64,000 bases of DNA from Achatina immaculata (taxonomy: Eukaryota > Mollusca > Gastropoda > Stylommatophora > Achatinidae), in contig CM019717.1 of the NCBI GenBank assembly GCA_009760885.1, positions 50,615,366 to 50,679,365 of the forward strand, written 5' to 3'. Shown piece after piece: positions 22,030 to 33,394 of the stretch. The notes below the pieces were generated by a model. That model was given only the letters and a program-made list of their open reading frames with translations, made no database searches and was not told where the DNA came from. Both the position numbers and the translations under genes were made by a program. How positions within the stretch are numbered: position 1 is the stretch's first letter; each line of letters opens with the position of its first letter.

Positions 22030-22560
22030 TTATAATATGTTGTCTGTAAGAGACATGCTCTGGCCTAGTCAGCATTCCAGAAGATGAGAAACATCTTGTG
22101 CAATAGATCCATACAAGATTCTGAGTACTTAAATGTTACATTGAGCCAATTTTATTGTATGGATGTGAAGCATGGTCCATGAATAAGAGAGTACAGCTAG
22201 AAATAAAGGCCATGGAAATGTGGTTCATAAGGAGGATGTTGAAGGCATAGATAGCTAAGAAAACCAATGAAGAAGTCTTAAGAGAGGCTGGAGTTAAAAT
22301 GCAAATTACAGCAAAGATCAGAGGCAGGCAAGCAAGATTTTATGACATTTTCTGAGAAGAGGAAAACTGGAACACATTGCGGCAACTGGAAAAATTGAGG
22401 GAAGAAGAGACAGAGGAAGACAGAAAGAGAAGTTACTGGATGGCTGTCAGTGTGGCTAGAAAGAAAGTCTCTGGTAGATCTCATAATCAAGTCTAAAGAC
22501 AGGGAATTATGGAGAGAAACGATCGCCTACGCCACATGGCATGGCACTTGATCGACTGTA
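22030..22560 (+). mobile_element. RTE-like LINE 3' relic
   Basis: The translation gives LLYGCEAWSMNKRVQLEIKA, then MEMWFIRRMLK, TNEEVLREAGVKM and RELWRETIAYATWHGT in shifting frames. This is the C-terminal domain following the RT in RTE-type LINEs. Stops and a frameshift are present; no RT core is attached. Confidence 0.62.
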
Positions 22561-22615
22561 AGAAAAACACAGTATGATATTTGTGTGATGAAGTAAACCA
22601 AACTAGAACTGTAAT

Positions 22616-23014
22616 CAGAGACTGGCAACCTGCACTCCAGGCATTCCCATATGTGCTCCGCCTTTCATTCCAACACCCACTGAAATGAGTGCCTGCTGAT
22701 GGAGCCAGTCACACACTGGTTGTAACACGTGCTAAACCACTTCTTTTGAAAAAATTTCACTCCTGATGTGATTTGTTGTCATTCAACCCAATGTCATCTC
22801 CATACGCAGCCTATACAAGATGGCTCTTGTAATCTCCTCTTTGTCTATTCCCAGGGTGCCCTGGATTGATGCTGTGCATGCTAGTTGTCTGCTTTCTCAT
22901 TGCCTCTGATTCTTGAATGACCTGGGCAACATATCCACGCCAGGATAACCGAGAGCCCTCTATAACCTTTACCCGTTCCCTACAGAAGAAATGTCTCTCG
23001 ATTCTCAGTAACAT
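22616..23014 (-). repeat. Dispersed repeat, copy 1 (partner 23868-24165)
   Basis: 22616-22860 and 23868-24165 share ACTGGCAACC, GTCACACACTGGTTGT, a CATTCAACCC block and CCAGGGTGCCCTG/TTAGGGTTCCCTG in the same order, at perhaps 75-80% identity. In minus orientation a broken protein-like frame is visible (LRTDKEDIARTTLNMLRMED in the second copy). It is probably an old retroelement coding segment of unknown family. Confidence 0.55.
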
Positions 23015-23525
23015 GCTTTGGGAGTCTGTTAAATGACCCCATGCGAGTCACTAGGAAGTAAACCAACTACAAGACAATGGGAGGCTTGATAAACTTAAAG
23101 CAATTATGTAATAGGTCAGCTTACAATAAATTAAATATGACTATCTGAAAAAAAAGCTCAACATTAACTAGTTTATTTCTATTTGATGCTCAAATCAAGT
23201 TCAAATGGTAGGATTCGACACTACACGCTGCCCCTCTAGTTTTTCACATCCGCTATGTCAAATTACAGCAGTAACCAGACATTAGGCGCTATTGATGCTC
23301 ACTATCATAGCAGCAGTAATTTATAAAAGCCAGTTAGAAAGACCATACTTTCGAAGTTTTCTCCGAATACGACACACAAATAAAATGTTACAAAAGGTCA
23401 TTTCAACAGAAACCAAAAGTAAACATATTTGCATGCTGCAAAGGTAATAACTGTATATTTACAAAACAAATTAATTATATTTATAACAAGCCACGACGTC
23501 ATCCGATAAATCAATATAAACTTAC

Positions 23526-23640
23526 GTATCAAATCTTTTCGCCAAAAAAAGTGAAACTTGATGAAGATATGTAAATTTTTACGTTCTAAATTACATCAAC
23601 ATTCTTTAACGGTTAACCACCGCCATTTTGGTTATAATAC
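23526..23640 (-). promoter_or_regulatory. Candidate promoter / non-coding first exon of the zinc-finger gene
   Basis: On the minus strand, AACCAAAATGGCGGTGG (complement at 23616-23632) matches the YY1-type promoter element. The canonical donor gtaagt follows at 23525-23520, about 100 bp downstream. A TGACGTCG CRE-like site lies further downstream near 23494. The position, 3.3 kb upstream of the first coding exon on the same strand, fits a 5' untranslated exon. There is no transcript evidence. Confidence 0.35.
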
Positions 23641-23867
23641 AATTTATTTCTTCAACAGAAGATTAACTAGGGGAGACGACTCCCGTGAATATTAATTACT
23701 CTCGAATAAGAATTTCTTGTCGCTCTTCATTTTACTGACGAAACTTCTCTTATGACTGATTCTGCAGTAATTAATTGGCATACTGATCACAGCGAACCAT
23801 ATTTGTGTTACAAGATCGCTCCTGTGGTATGCTTAATGAAGTTCTCACCGCGCTTGTAACTGTAACT

Positions 23868-24165
23868 AATCAGACTGGCAACCCGCATTCCGGACACCCC
23901 CACATGTGCTCCATATTCCGTTTCAACGCTCACTTTAGTGTGCGTCTGCTGACGGAGCTAGTCACACACTGGTTGTGGGTAACACGCGCTTAACCACTTA
24001 TCTCGGGGGAAAAAAAGTCCACTTTCCCTCTTCTTCCCCAGTTCGATCATCCTTTTGATGTGATTGACATTATTCAACCCGATGGCGTCTTCCATGCGCA
24101 GCATATTCAAGGTGGTTCTTGCAATATCTTCCTTGTCCGTTCTTAGGGTTCCCTGAAATAATGTT
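23868..24165 (-). repeat. Dispersed repeat, copy 2 (partner 22616-23014)
   Basis: Same block order as the partner. The minus-strand frame shows RTDKEDIARTTLNMLRMEDA and then GLNNVNHIKRMIELGKK, which reads like decayed protein. I cannot name the family. Confidence 0.55.
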
Positions 24166-24358
24166 TATAGAGCACCAACCTCTTAATCCTGTCTGCTATC
24201 ATTTTATTTTAAATTACCACCCGCGCCTGAAGAATTGCACACTGTACAGCATAGGTGAAACGTGAGGAAAAAAATACAACAGTTCTCATAGTCACTCTTC
24301 CAATAAAATAATGAGCATCAAATGGCAAGATAAAGTAACAGTTTTTGCACCATGCCAT

Positions 24359-24904
24359 AAGATTTCCATACCCACTGGAAAATACTGGAACAACTTTGAT
24401 GCAGAAGTTAGGGCAATTATTGCTGCAGCTGAAAAACTATCCGACTCCAGAATTGATACATGTCCTGTAGTAATTCTGACAGATGCAAGATCAGTACTGG
24501 AAGGTCTTCAGTGCAACAAACTACCAGACCTTAAGGATGCCTTGTCAAAAATTGGCTTACAACATGGAGTCACTTTGCAATGGATTCCCTCCCACTGTGG
24601 GATACCAGGCAATGAGAAAGCTGACCATCTGGCCAAAGAGGGCACTGAAATGGAGCAACCAGACATACCAGTCACCTATAATCAGAAGAAAAGCATGATA
24701 AAAACCTACAGGAAGCCACAAACACCATCACATGGTGAGTATCACATGCTAAACAGAAAGGAACAAGTCACCATCTTCTGTCTCCGAACAGGACACACCC
24801 GACTCCGAAGTCATATGTATACAAAGTTTAAGGTTGGTACTACTAATCTATGCTCAGGTGCCCCAAACTGTGGAACATATCATCCAGAACTGCACCAACT
24901 ATGA
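24359..24904 (+). pseudogene. RNase H domain fragment of the I-like LINE
   Basis: The open frame covers the last three-quarters of RNase [13 protein letters not shown] (catalytic Glu), [14 protein letters not shown] (Asp) and [20 protein letters not shown] (His and Asp). An indel of about 8 bp near 24850, relative to the longer copy, shifts the frame before the terminal cysteine motif. The protein then runs to an unrelated stop at 24904. The first 16 codons of the apparent ORF from 24311 belong to the older relic. Confidence 0.85.
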
Positions 24905-25052
24905 AACACTGAGAAATAATTACTGGCCCAGTGAAACCACTAAAGAAGATAAGCTCTACGGTTCCATACATGAATTACAAAAAACAGTGAAATTTATCCA
25001 ACAGACAGGACTGCAGGTATAGACAGACAATGCGAACAAAGAAGAAGAAGAA
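24359..25052 (+). mobile_element. 5'-truncated I-like LINE (694 bp) with target duplication
   Basis: A perfect 12-bp duplication GCACCATGCCAT flanks it (24347-24358 and 25053-25064). The body is nearly identical to the 3' third of the element at 53495-55713 and ends in (GAA)n. The truncation point lies inside the RNase H domain. Confidence 0.9.
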
Positions 25053-25215
25053 GCACCATGCCATCATCCGTCCACGATGTTAACACTCAGCGCCAGGAGC
25101 TATAAGATGCCGGGGACATATTGCAAGGATGGTGACAATTAAACAAATATTAAATGGGAAACTTGTGGAGGAAAGAAGGCCACGAGGTAGATCGAAGTTA
25201 AGACACTAGAATCTC

Positions 25216-26169
25216 TGTAGTTTTTCAGTCAGCCATGGGGCTGGGAGGAGCTGGCAATACAATGTGCCATATGGGGACCCACACTGTGAAGTCTGCTTTA
25301 GGTTCTTTATCGAAACTTCAGCTACATAATTCAAGTTCAACTGTTACAAGAATATCCGACAGCAACAAAATTACGGAAAGCAAACCAGCTTTATCTTCCC
25401 ATTCAGTATTTTTTCACTTCTTAATAATCAAAAATGTAATTTTTTCATTGAATCATAAAAATGGCCCAACCTCCTCAAATATTTAGCGACCAAAGAATCT
25501 ATCCCACTGTTACGCCACTGTCGCTGATGAACGATCTCGGAAAGTTCAGGAATAGCGCCTTATTTTCCAGACTTGGTGTTTCCACCAAGCTGGAATGAAC
25601 ACTAAATTCAACTTTCTTTAAACTACATTTCCACCTTGTTGCTACCGCTTTCTGTTTCTGGTACTCATGCCCAACATTCTTGTCTTAATCCCACTTACTT
25701 CGCTGCATTTTATCGTTTTTGCCGGATGCGATTTATGCTTTATTTTCCAGCCCTTTCTATCTTTCCTCTCAAGTAGGCTTTGTTAACTTCCGTGTCTAGG
25801 CATGCCTAACCAACATCATTGTCTTCTCAACCTTCCTCCATCCATCCTTTCCCATACCATCTTCTCACTCTTTTATCATCTCCGCCATCTGGGCGGCTTT
25901 GTTTAGGATCTAGGTATCCAATGGTGGCAATCTGTGGCAGAACGCCATGTTGTTTAGTACGTGGTACACTTTGTGATACATCTTACTCAGCCAGTCAATG
26001 GCTTTCACTTCGTGCTCTATCTGAGCGCATTTTGGGTCCGACTTTCTACTAGGAGGAAGCCAAAAATCTAAGTCTGTATTTTTCATCCATTTTTCGTGTT
26101 TTTATTTGTTGTTGTGTTGTTTTTGTATGAGATCATCGAAAAAGGCTTTATTTCCGAAATATTGCATTG
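25216..26169. other. Non-coding stretch, no gene seen
   Basis: The composition is somewhat more C/T-rich around 25.6-26.0 kb. Open frames here carry no recognised motif. Confidence 0.35.
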
Positions 26170-26177
26170 TTGTATGT

Positions 26178-27916
26178 TCAGACATGAAGATAAAGATAAA
26201 AAAGACAGTTACGGGATCAAGACCACTCCGCTTTGATTTTTCAAAAATACCAGAACAATACGGTATAGAAGTGAAGAACCGTTTCGAAATCCTGATGGCT
26301 GTACAGGTGGAGATGACACTAGATGAATTGGCTACGCAGGTCAAAGATATCTTAATAACAACAACTAAAGACATGGTTCCAGTAAAGAAAACACAAAAGA
26401 ATGGATGGATTACAGCAGGTACACTAGAACTGATAAAACAACGTAGAGAAATGAAGACGGAATGGAAAGTGACAAACAACAACAAAGAGGAATATAAAAC
26501 TTTAACAAAAGAAGTACGAAGAAACATAAGAAAAGACAAAAAACAATACATATAAGATTGTTGTGAAAGAATAGAAGAACATCAGAATCTGGAAGAGATA
26601 GTGAAATGTTTAAAGAAATGAAGACATTGACGAGAAATGTCACACCTAAGCTAAATGTAATTTGTGACAAGATGGGGAAGACCTTGACAGAGACGGAGGA
26701 AATTCTAGAAAGATGGAAGGAATAGTGTGGAGGAATGTATGAAACAACCGACTGTGGAAGCAGAAATCAACAGTGTGAATTATTATTGGAGGAGAAAGAA
26801 CCCGAACCTACAATAGAAGAAGTTTTATGGGCAATAAAAAATGTGAAAAATGGTAAATCACCAGGATATGATGAGATAACAGCTGAATTTATTAAAGCAA
26901 GAGGGAGGAATGTGCAACAATCTGTCACCCACTATGTAAAAAGATATGGCATTCAGGTATCTGGCCAAAAGAATGGAAAAGAACTGTATTCATACCACTG
27001 CCAAAAATTGGTAACCTGAAATTATGCACAAACTACAGAACTGTTGCCCTGATTAGTAAAATTCTGTTGAAAATCATAATGGGTAGACTTCGAAATAAAA
27101 TAGAAGAAAAAGTCAATAATGGTCCAAGCTGGTTTCAGACAAAGAAGAGGATCAAGAGATCATATATTCAATATAAGATTAATAACAGAGAAATGCAGAG
27201 AGTTTAATGTGAATCTGTATTTCTCCTTTATAGACTACTCAAAGGCATTTGACTGTGTACAACACCAAAAACTTTGGGAAATAATGGAAAAAATGGGATT
27301 TCCAACACATTTGATACAATTAACATCACTGCTGTATCTAGACCAATATATCGCAGTAAGAATAAATGGTGAAACAACAACTTGGTTTGATATAAAACAA
27401 GGGGTCCGTCAGAGGTGCATATTGTCGCCTTACTTATTTAACTTGTATATTGAAAATATAATGAGGAATGTTAGAGAAGGTGTAGACAAAGAATTTTACG
27501 ATGCCATAACAATTGGAGGTTATGAAATACCAGAGATTAGATATGTTGATGACACAGTATTACTGTCCACAACACAAAAAGGAATGGAAAAACTAATTAT
27601 GTCAGTCCGTAAGAACAGCGAAGAGCAAAACCTCTATCTTAATGCAAAGAAAACTAAATTGATGACAAGTTACAAAACAAACAAGGCAGCTGAAATATGT
27701 ATCAATGAGGAAAAACTGGAAGAAGTGGAGAGTTTTGAATATCTTGGATCACTACTAACTAATAATGGAGATACAATGAGGGAAATTAAAAGGAGGACAT
27801 CTATCGCTCTTCAGAAAGTAAAACAACTAAAGAATCTGTGGAGAGGAGCAGACAGAACCACAAAAAATCAGATTTTTAAGGGCATGCATCTTTCCCATCG
27901 CAACATATGCCTGTGA
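26178..27916 (+). pseudogene. Endonuclease tail, linker and reverse transcriptase of LINE family A
   Basis: 26178-26555 encodes the end of the endonuclease and the linker. 26735-27019 encodes the linker and RT start (KNVKNGKSPGYDEITAEFIK). 27119-27916 is the RT core: AGFRQRRGSRDH, FIDYSKAFDCV, GVRQRCILSPYLF and RYVDDTVLL. YADD has become YVDD, a substitution some active RTs tolerate. Stops near 26555-26730, frame changes near 27019-27119 and decay after 27916 make it a pseudogene. Confidence 0.82.
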
Positions 27917-28030
27917 GACCTGGACACTTAACAAAACAGCTGAGAAACATATAAATACCTTTGAATGTAAATGCTACATAAGTGTTCTTCAAATGTCGTG
28001 GACACAAAAAAGAACAAATATATCCGTACT

Positions 28031-28563
28031 TATCTTATTTTATATCTTATATCCTTCCCGTGCCGTTAAACGTCACATAGGGCTCGCAAAGTAGTTCGCC
28101 AATTTTTCCTGTCTTCAGCGAGTCTTTCAACCTCATCAAAGGATTTTATGCTGTTAATTTTGGTATCTCTTAACAATGTCCTCTTCAGAGTTTCACGAGA
28201 TCTGCCGCTTTTTCTTCGGCCTGTTGTGTTCCACTTGATAGTTTGTTTTGGGATTCTGTGATCATTTCTTCTTATCAAGTGACCAACATATGTCCATCTC
28301 CTTTTCCTGATCACCCATGAGACTGGTTGTTGTTCAGTCATCTGTCTTATCTCTGCATTGTTCTTGAATTCGTTCCACTTGATGCCGAGTCTTTTCCATA
28401 TGCATTTGTTTTCAAAAGAGTCTAATTTCTTTTCTATTTCTTTAGTTGTTTTCCAGCTTTCGCATGCATAAATGAGGGTGGATATTACATTTGAATTGAA
28501 TATTCTTAACTTGGTTTTTGTGCTTATAACTTTTGAATTCCATATGTTCTCAAGATTCTTGAG
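28031..28563 (-). mobile_element. LINE family B fragment inserted in family A
   Basis: It is a 5'-truncated minus-orientation insert with an ATAAGATATAAAATAAGATA-like tail at its left end. A short duplication around RTACT flanks it. The minus-strand frame 28341-28066 encodes [19 protein letters not shown] and on to [18 protein letters not shown], the basic C-terminal domain. It is similar to 59710-60283. Confidence 0.82.
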
Positions 28564-28862
28564 ATACTACAAGAGCTTAATATTGAAGAAGGCTGGTTAG
28601 TAAAGAGGATTAAAGAGAGAAAACTGAAATATTTTGGACACATTAAACGCCATGATAATCTAGAGAAGACCGTTTTGGAAGGGTACATAATGGGAAAAAG
28701 AAAGAGAGGAAGACCAAGGCGAAGATGGCTGCAAGACATCGTTGAGGATCTGCAAATGAATGCATCAGCGATAGGCCATCTTGCTCACAACCGAGAGGCC
28801 TACAAGAGTGCTGTTTCGGAGGTTAAGTTCCGCAAGGGACATGCAGATGAATGAATGAATGT

Positions 28863-29630
28863 GTGTTCTTCATTTTTATGTACTCATCTTTCTTTCTGCC
28901 ATTCTTGTTTCTGTTGACTTTCTTCACCCTTTCTATCCTTTTGTAAAACTGAACCATACACGCATTTTTCTCACGCCATAAATAAGCGTCTTTTCTAACT
29001 GTTCTCTTTCCCCGTAATTGCGAGCCGGTGCTGTGAAAATGTTGAGGCATAAAACATTGTGTTAATGGGAAGTAGGTTAAAGTGGCCATATTGCAGAACC
29101 GCACTGAGGACAAGTTGCAATGTTTCCCGTCAGATTTCACCATAACGAGAGCCGATCCCTGGTCAGTTGAAAGGGCTGAGCCCATTGCTACAGGATAGGT
29201 GGGATATCTTAGCCAGTTATGCCTCGCTGAACAACTGTGCTGCCATTCTAGAACGGCCGTCTTCTCCCTGCTTCTCCTAAGAATAGAGGAGGTACTGTTT
29301 ACTATGGCCATACTTTAGGAGGAAGTTCGTGTCACTTTCTTCGTTTTCGCTGGCCCGCTACGGATATATATTTGACAAGATCAAAATACTGGCTTGATCT
29401 TGATGACTGCAGTTGTCCTTGAGAATTTACATTTGGTTGGAGTGTGAAAGGAAAGGAAAAGCCAGAAAACAAAGAGCTTGAAAGGCGCTAATTTCGATCA
29501 CGTGACGATATATTTGTCCACATTTCATCTGCCGTTGATTCACGTGTAGTGTTATACTCACAAAACCAGATTTTGTAGCTTCCATATCCTGTACTCCTGC
29601 CACGTAATGACAGCCTTGTATGATGTGTCA
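28863..29630. other. Spacer with weak similarity to repeat X
   Basis: A block near 29020-29070 (GTGCTGTGAAAATGTTGAGG) resembles the left part of repeat X (33490-33540). Otherwise nothing is recognised. Confidence 0.3.
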
Positions 29631-29655
29631 TCCTCGCTTAATCTCTCTCTGAACC

Positions 29656-30150
29656 TTAAGTGCCCAGGGCACATGGGGCTTCCGCAAGGGTTTTCCACAA
29701 ATGCCTGTCTTTCGCCTTTTTTTCTGCTCTTGCCCAGGTGAGCCTTCTATTGCTCAACATCCTTTCTGTTGTTCTTCTCCATGTCTCTTTTGGTCTACCC
29801 TTACTTCTGCTCCCCTGTGGTGTCCATCTTAGTGCTATTTTTGGTAGTGAGTTGTCAGTCATTCGGAGCACATGTCCCAACCATCGCCATCGTCTTTCCT
29901 CAATAATTGTTGTCAGTGGTTTCATCTGCATTTCTGCCAATAAGATGTTATTTCTTATGGTGTTTGGCCAAAATATTTTTTTAATTCTACGTAAACATTT
30001 AGTCTGGAAAGAATTCAACTTGTTTTCTATGGTTTTGGTGATTTTCCAGCATTCACTTCCATAGAGTAGTACACTTAGAACATTACTCTTAAATATCCTG
30101 ATTTTCATATTTATGCTTAGTTTATTTGATTTCCATATATTCTGCAGCAT
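29656..30150 (-). pseudogene. C-terminal domain of the RTE/SR2-type LINE
   Basis: The frame encodes LLYGSECWKITKTIENKL, then RRWRWLGHVLRM and GRPKETWRRTTERML, ending LAEAPCALGT at a stop 13 bp before the element end. The WLGHVLRM and GRPKETWRR blocks are the conserved basic tail of RTE-type LINE proteins. Confidence 0.85.
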
Positions 30151-30156
30151 TGCAAA

Positions 30157-30932
30157 AGCCTGGTTTGCTTAGTAAGTCTGCTGTTGATGTCCTCTGTGCT
30201 GTCTCCATTTTCTACTACTCTGCTGCCAAGGTATACAAATTCGTTGACCTCCTCCACTAACTTGTTATCTACTCTGAGTACATTTCTGTTGTTCACATTT
30301 TGCTTCATTAACTTTGTCTTTCCTACGTTGATCTTTAGTCCTATGTTGTTTGCATTCTGGGTTAACTTGTTTATTTTATCTTGCATATCTTTGTGACTGC
30401 TTGATAATAGACAAATGTCGTCCGCAAAGTCAAGGTCCTCCAGCACTGTGTTAAGGGTCCATTGTAATCCTCTGCGTTTGTCTGATGTTGCCTCCTTCAT
30501 TAACCAGTCTACTGCCAAGATAAATAATGTTGGTGATAGTACACATCCCTGTTTCACTCCTGTTTGTACCCTAAAGCTGCTGGAGGTATGTTCTCCACAG
30601 ATAACTTTGCACTGAAAACCCTCGTATAGGGCTTTGATTACATTAACTATTTTATGGGGGAGGCCATGCCATCTTAGGATTTTCCACAGTGCATCTCTGT
30701 TGACACTGTCAAAGGCTTTCTCAAAATCTATGAATAATGCATATGTTGTGCTATGCCATTCATTTGCCTGTTCTAATATTTGTCTAAGTACAAATATATG
30801 GTCTATGCATGATCTTCCTTTCCTAAATCCTGCCTGCTCTTTCCGAAGTTTTTCCTCAAGTGTTGGTACAATTCTGTTGATGATTATTCTGCAAAATACT
30901 TTACTAGTGAGTGGCAGTAGGGTAATGCCTCT
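30157..30932 (-). pseudogene. Reverse transcriptase core of the RTE/SR2-type LINE
   Basis: The frame begins within RGITLLPLTSKVFCRIIINR and continues through AGFRKGRSCIDH, FIDFEKAFDSV, GVKQGCVLSPTLF and LDFADDICLLS (catalytic FADD box) to VYLGSRVVENG. A second frame change near 30150-30165 separates it from the C-terminal domain. The RT catalytic residues are intact. Confidence 0.88.
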
Positions 30933-32632
30933 CAGTTCCCGCAATCTCTGAGGTCACCCTTCTTTGGTAGTTTTACTATAAGACCAGTTTTCCACTCCTC
31001 TGGGGCTTTTTCTAAATCCCAAATTTGTTGTAATATCCGGCAAAGTTGTTTTGGTGTTTCTGTTTCTTCTGCTTTCAACATCTCAGCAGTCACTTCATCT
31101 TCACCTGGTGCCCTGTCTGATTTTAGCATCTTTATCGCCTCTTTTACTTCATTTATTGTTATTGGTCCTGTATTGATGTTTAGTTCCGCTTTTGCTTCAG
31201 GTATATCTATTGCTTGTGCTGCTTGTGTTCTGTTTAGTAGGGTGTTAAAGTGTTCCCTCCATCTTTCAATTTTTTCTCTTTCTCCACTGACCAGTTGTCC
31301 ATTTTGTGTTCTTACTGCACTTTCACATCTTGTATTGAAGTTACCTGTCATCTGCTTTGTGATTTTATATATGGTTTTCATGTCATTTGTATATGCTGCT
31401 TTCTCTGCTGTCTCTGCTAAGTTGTCATAATACTGACGTTTATCTTGACGGCATGATTCCTTCACTTCTTTGTCTTTTTGTGCATAATTACTTAAAACTC
31501 GTTCTTTAAGCCGTTGTGATTTGGTGTTCAGTAATTTTTTCTTGATTTCTTTTCTTTGCTCTATCTTTTCCCATGTGGTCTCACTTATCCATTCCTCTTT
31601 TCTCCTTTTCCGATATCCCAGCACCTCTTTTGCTGTTTCCTGTAGTGTTTTATTGAACTCTAATATGGACATTTCTGCTTCGTCTTGTAGGACACTGAAG
31701 CGGTTCTTAAGTATTATTGAGAATTCATTTCTTGTTTGCTGGTCTATCAGTTTTCTTGTATCAAAATGTATCTTTCTGTGTTCTCCGATTCTGGCTTTCC
31801 TTAATTTTAGTTTTATTTTTGCTACCAGAAGGTTGTGATCACTTCCTATATCTGCTCCTTTCCTTGCTCGCACATCTTGTAGTGACCGTTTCCACTTGTT
31901 GTTTATTAGTATGTGATCGATTTGGTTTTCTGTGGTTTTATCTGGTGACCTCCAAGTCACCTTATGGATGTTTTTGTGTTGGAAAATTGTCCCTCCGATG
32001 GTCATCATGTTTTCTTCACAGAAACTGCACAGTCTTTCTCCATTTTCATTTATTTCTCCGATTCCTTCTCTTCCCATGATTCTTCTTCTATCTTCATTTC
32101 CTTTACCTACTTTTGCATTGAAGTCGCCCAAGATGAGTAGCATATCATGCTTGGGTATTGTTTCTACTGTGGCTTGGAGGCTGTTGTAAAAATCTTCTTT
32201 TAATTCCTCTTCAGCTGCTTCTGTTGGTGCATAACAAACTATAATAGACAGCTTCGTGAATCTTGAGTTGAACCGTGCATATAATAATCTCTCATTTATT
32301 GGGGTCCATTTCAGCAATGCTCTTGATGCTTCTTTTGTTATAATCAATGCTACTCCTCCTTCATGAAGATCTTCTTTACCTGACCATATTATTGTATCTT
32401 CTGTGTGCTGTGTTGTTAATTTCCTTCTGCCTTGTCCTGTCCATCTTGCTTCTTGTATTCCTAGTATGTCTAGTTTGTATCTGTGCATTTCCTTGATGGT
32501 TTGTGCTAGTTTTCCAGTCTGGTTTAGTGTTCTTACATTCCAGCTGCCTATATGCATCTTTTGTTTAGGTTCCAGGAGGTCTGCAGTCGGGCTGGGGACT
32601 TCCAGTGGCTGGCTTTCATCCACAACCTTCAT
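30930..32632 (-). pseudogene. APE-type endonuclease and RT start of the RTE/SR2-type LINE
   Basis: This 566-residue frame holds an APE-like endonuclease: HIGSWNVRTLNQTG (about residue 31), ILGIQEARWTG (catalytic Glu region), LLILGDFNAKVGKG (Asp/Asn) and GADIGSDHNLLVAKIKL (terminal Asp-His). A linker follows, then the first RT block (RAPGEDEVTAEMLK, LPKKGDLRDCGN). The stop after GN comes from a one-base loss near 30932; the next block continues in another frame. All endonuclease catalytic positions appear intact. Confidence 0.88.
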
Positions 32633-33394
32633 GGGCTCAGTTTCCTGATACGCATTTCTCCTTCCACCTGCATTTGCTTTTTCCCTTGCTTCTGTTTCTG
32701 TAGCAGTCTGATAGTTTTTTACCAGATAGGGTTGCTGGCCCTATGCTGAACCCTCCTTAGTCGCCTTTTACGATCATGCATGGTCCTCGCTTAATAGACA
32801 CACATTTTTTGCTTTCAGAAGTTTTCTCTCAAAACTAGTATTACATTAGTAATTGTTTTAATTTTTGCCAACCTTCATGCTTGAAAACAGTTAATTCACT
32901 ATCTTTTGAATCACTTATACAACGCCACACTCCATAATGAATTGTTTTAAAACATGTTTTTCCGTGTTCATTATGAATCCAAGCATAATCTCATGTACTG
33001 ATTTTTTTTTTTTTCAAAAGCATCAGTTTTTTTTCTTAATAATGACAGACGAGTGTTCTGTGTTCTGCCCGTGCAAGCAGATTTTCTTTCACAAATTTTC
33101 GTCCAATAATTCTCAGAGTACGCTTATTTTCTTTTAGGTTATTTCTCTTGTCTTCAGATCTAAGTTACTATTTAAGTCGGCTGAGCTAATTTCCCCCGAC
33201 TCGAGAAGCCTAGAGTTTATAGTTATCACATCTTGCACGGACCTCAAGTATGAACTCGCAAGGGCGAGAATTGTAAGGAGAGAGAGCATGTATATTTGAG
33301 ATACCTAAGAAATACATTAACATAAGTAAATACGCATGGAGGAAACAGAAAAATACTGTTATATAAAGGAAGGAAAACAAAATCATTCCATATA

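Larger units (their letters stand above)
24296..25215 (+). mobile_element. Old LINE C-terminal relic, interrupted by an I-like LINE
   Basis: 24311-24358 encodes MSIKWQDKVTVFAPCH. The sequence after the inserted element (25065-25215) continues the same kind of protein: a GHIARMV-like block (in a shifted frame), then ILNGKLVEERRPRGRSKLR. IKWQDKVT..GHIARM..GKL..RRPRGR is the order found in a common RTE-type LINE C-terminal domain. The inserted element is bracketed by a 12-bp duplication. Confidence 0.65.
26170..28862 (+). mobile_element. RTE-like LINE family A, second copy, interrupted
   Basis: The segments 26170-28030 and 28564-28862 form one element. They cover the end of the endonuclease (near 26178), linker, RT and C-terminal [10 protein letters not shown] domain, ending with GATGAATGAATGAATG. 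The gap is LINE family B (28031-28563). Removing it restores the sequence order found in the first copy at 2027-2140. The 5' end is truncated inside the endonuclease. Confidence 0.85.
29643..32783 (-). mobile_element. RTE/SR2-type LINE, apparently full length, 12-bp target duplication
   Basis: A perfect 12-bp duplication TCCTCGCTTAAT lies at 29631-29642 and 32784-32795. Read on the minus strand, the element begins CCATGCATGATCGTAAAAGG. It has a short 5' leader with GGGCCAGCAACCCTATCTGG, then endonuclease, RT and C-terminal domain, and ends CAGAGAGAG. Its protein strongly resembles, from memory, the SR2 endonuclease-RT of schistosomes. Length 3141 bp; two frameshifts. Confidence 0.9.

Noticed and set aside
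26102..26551. 149-codon minus-strand frame
   Set aside because: It is the antisense shadow of the LINE family A coding segment on the plus strand.
31717..32189. Plus-strand hydrophobic frames
   Set aside because: They are shadows of the minus-strand SR2-type endonuclease frame.
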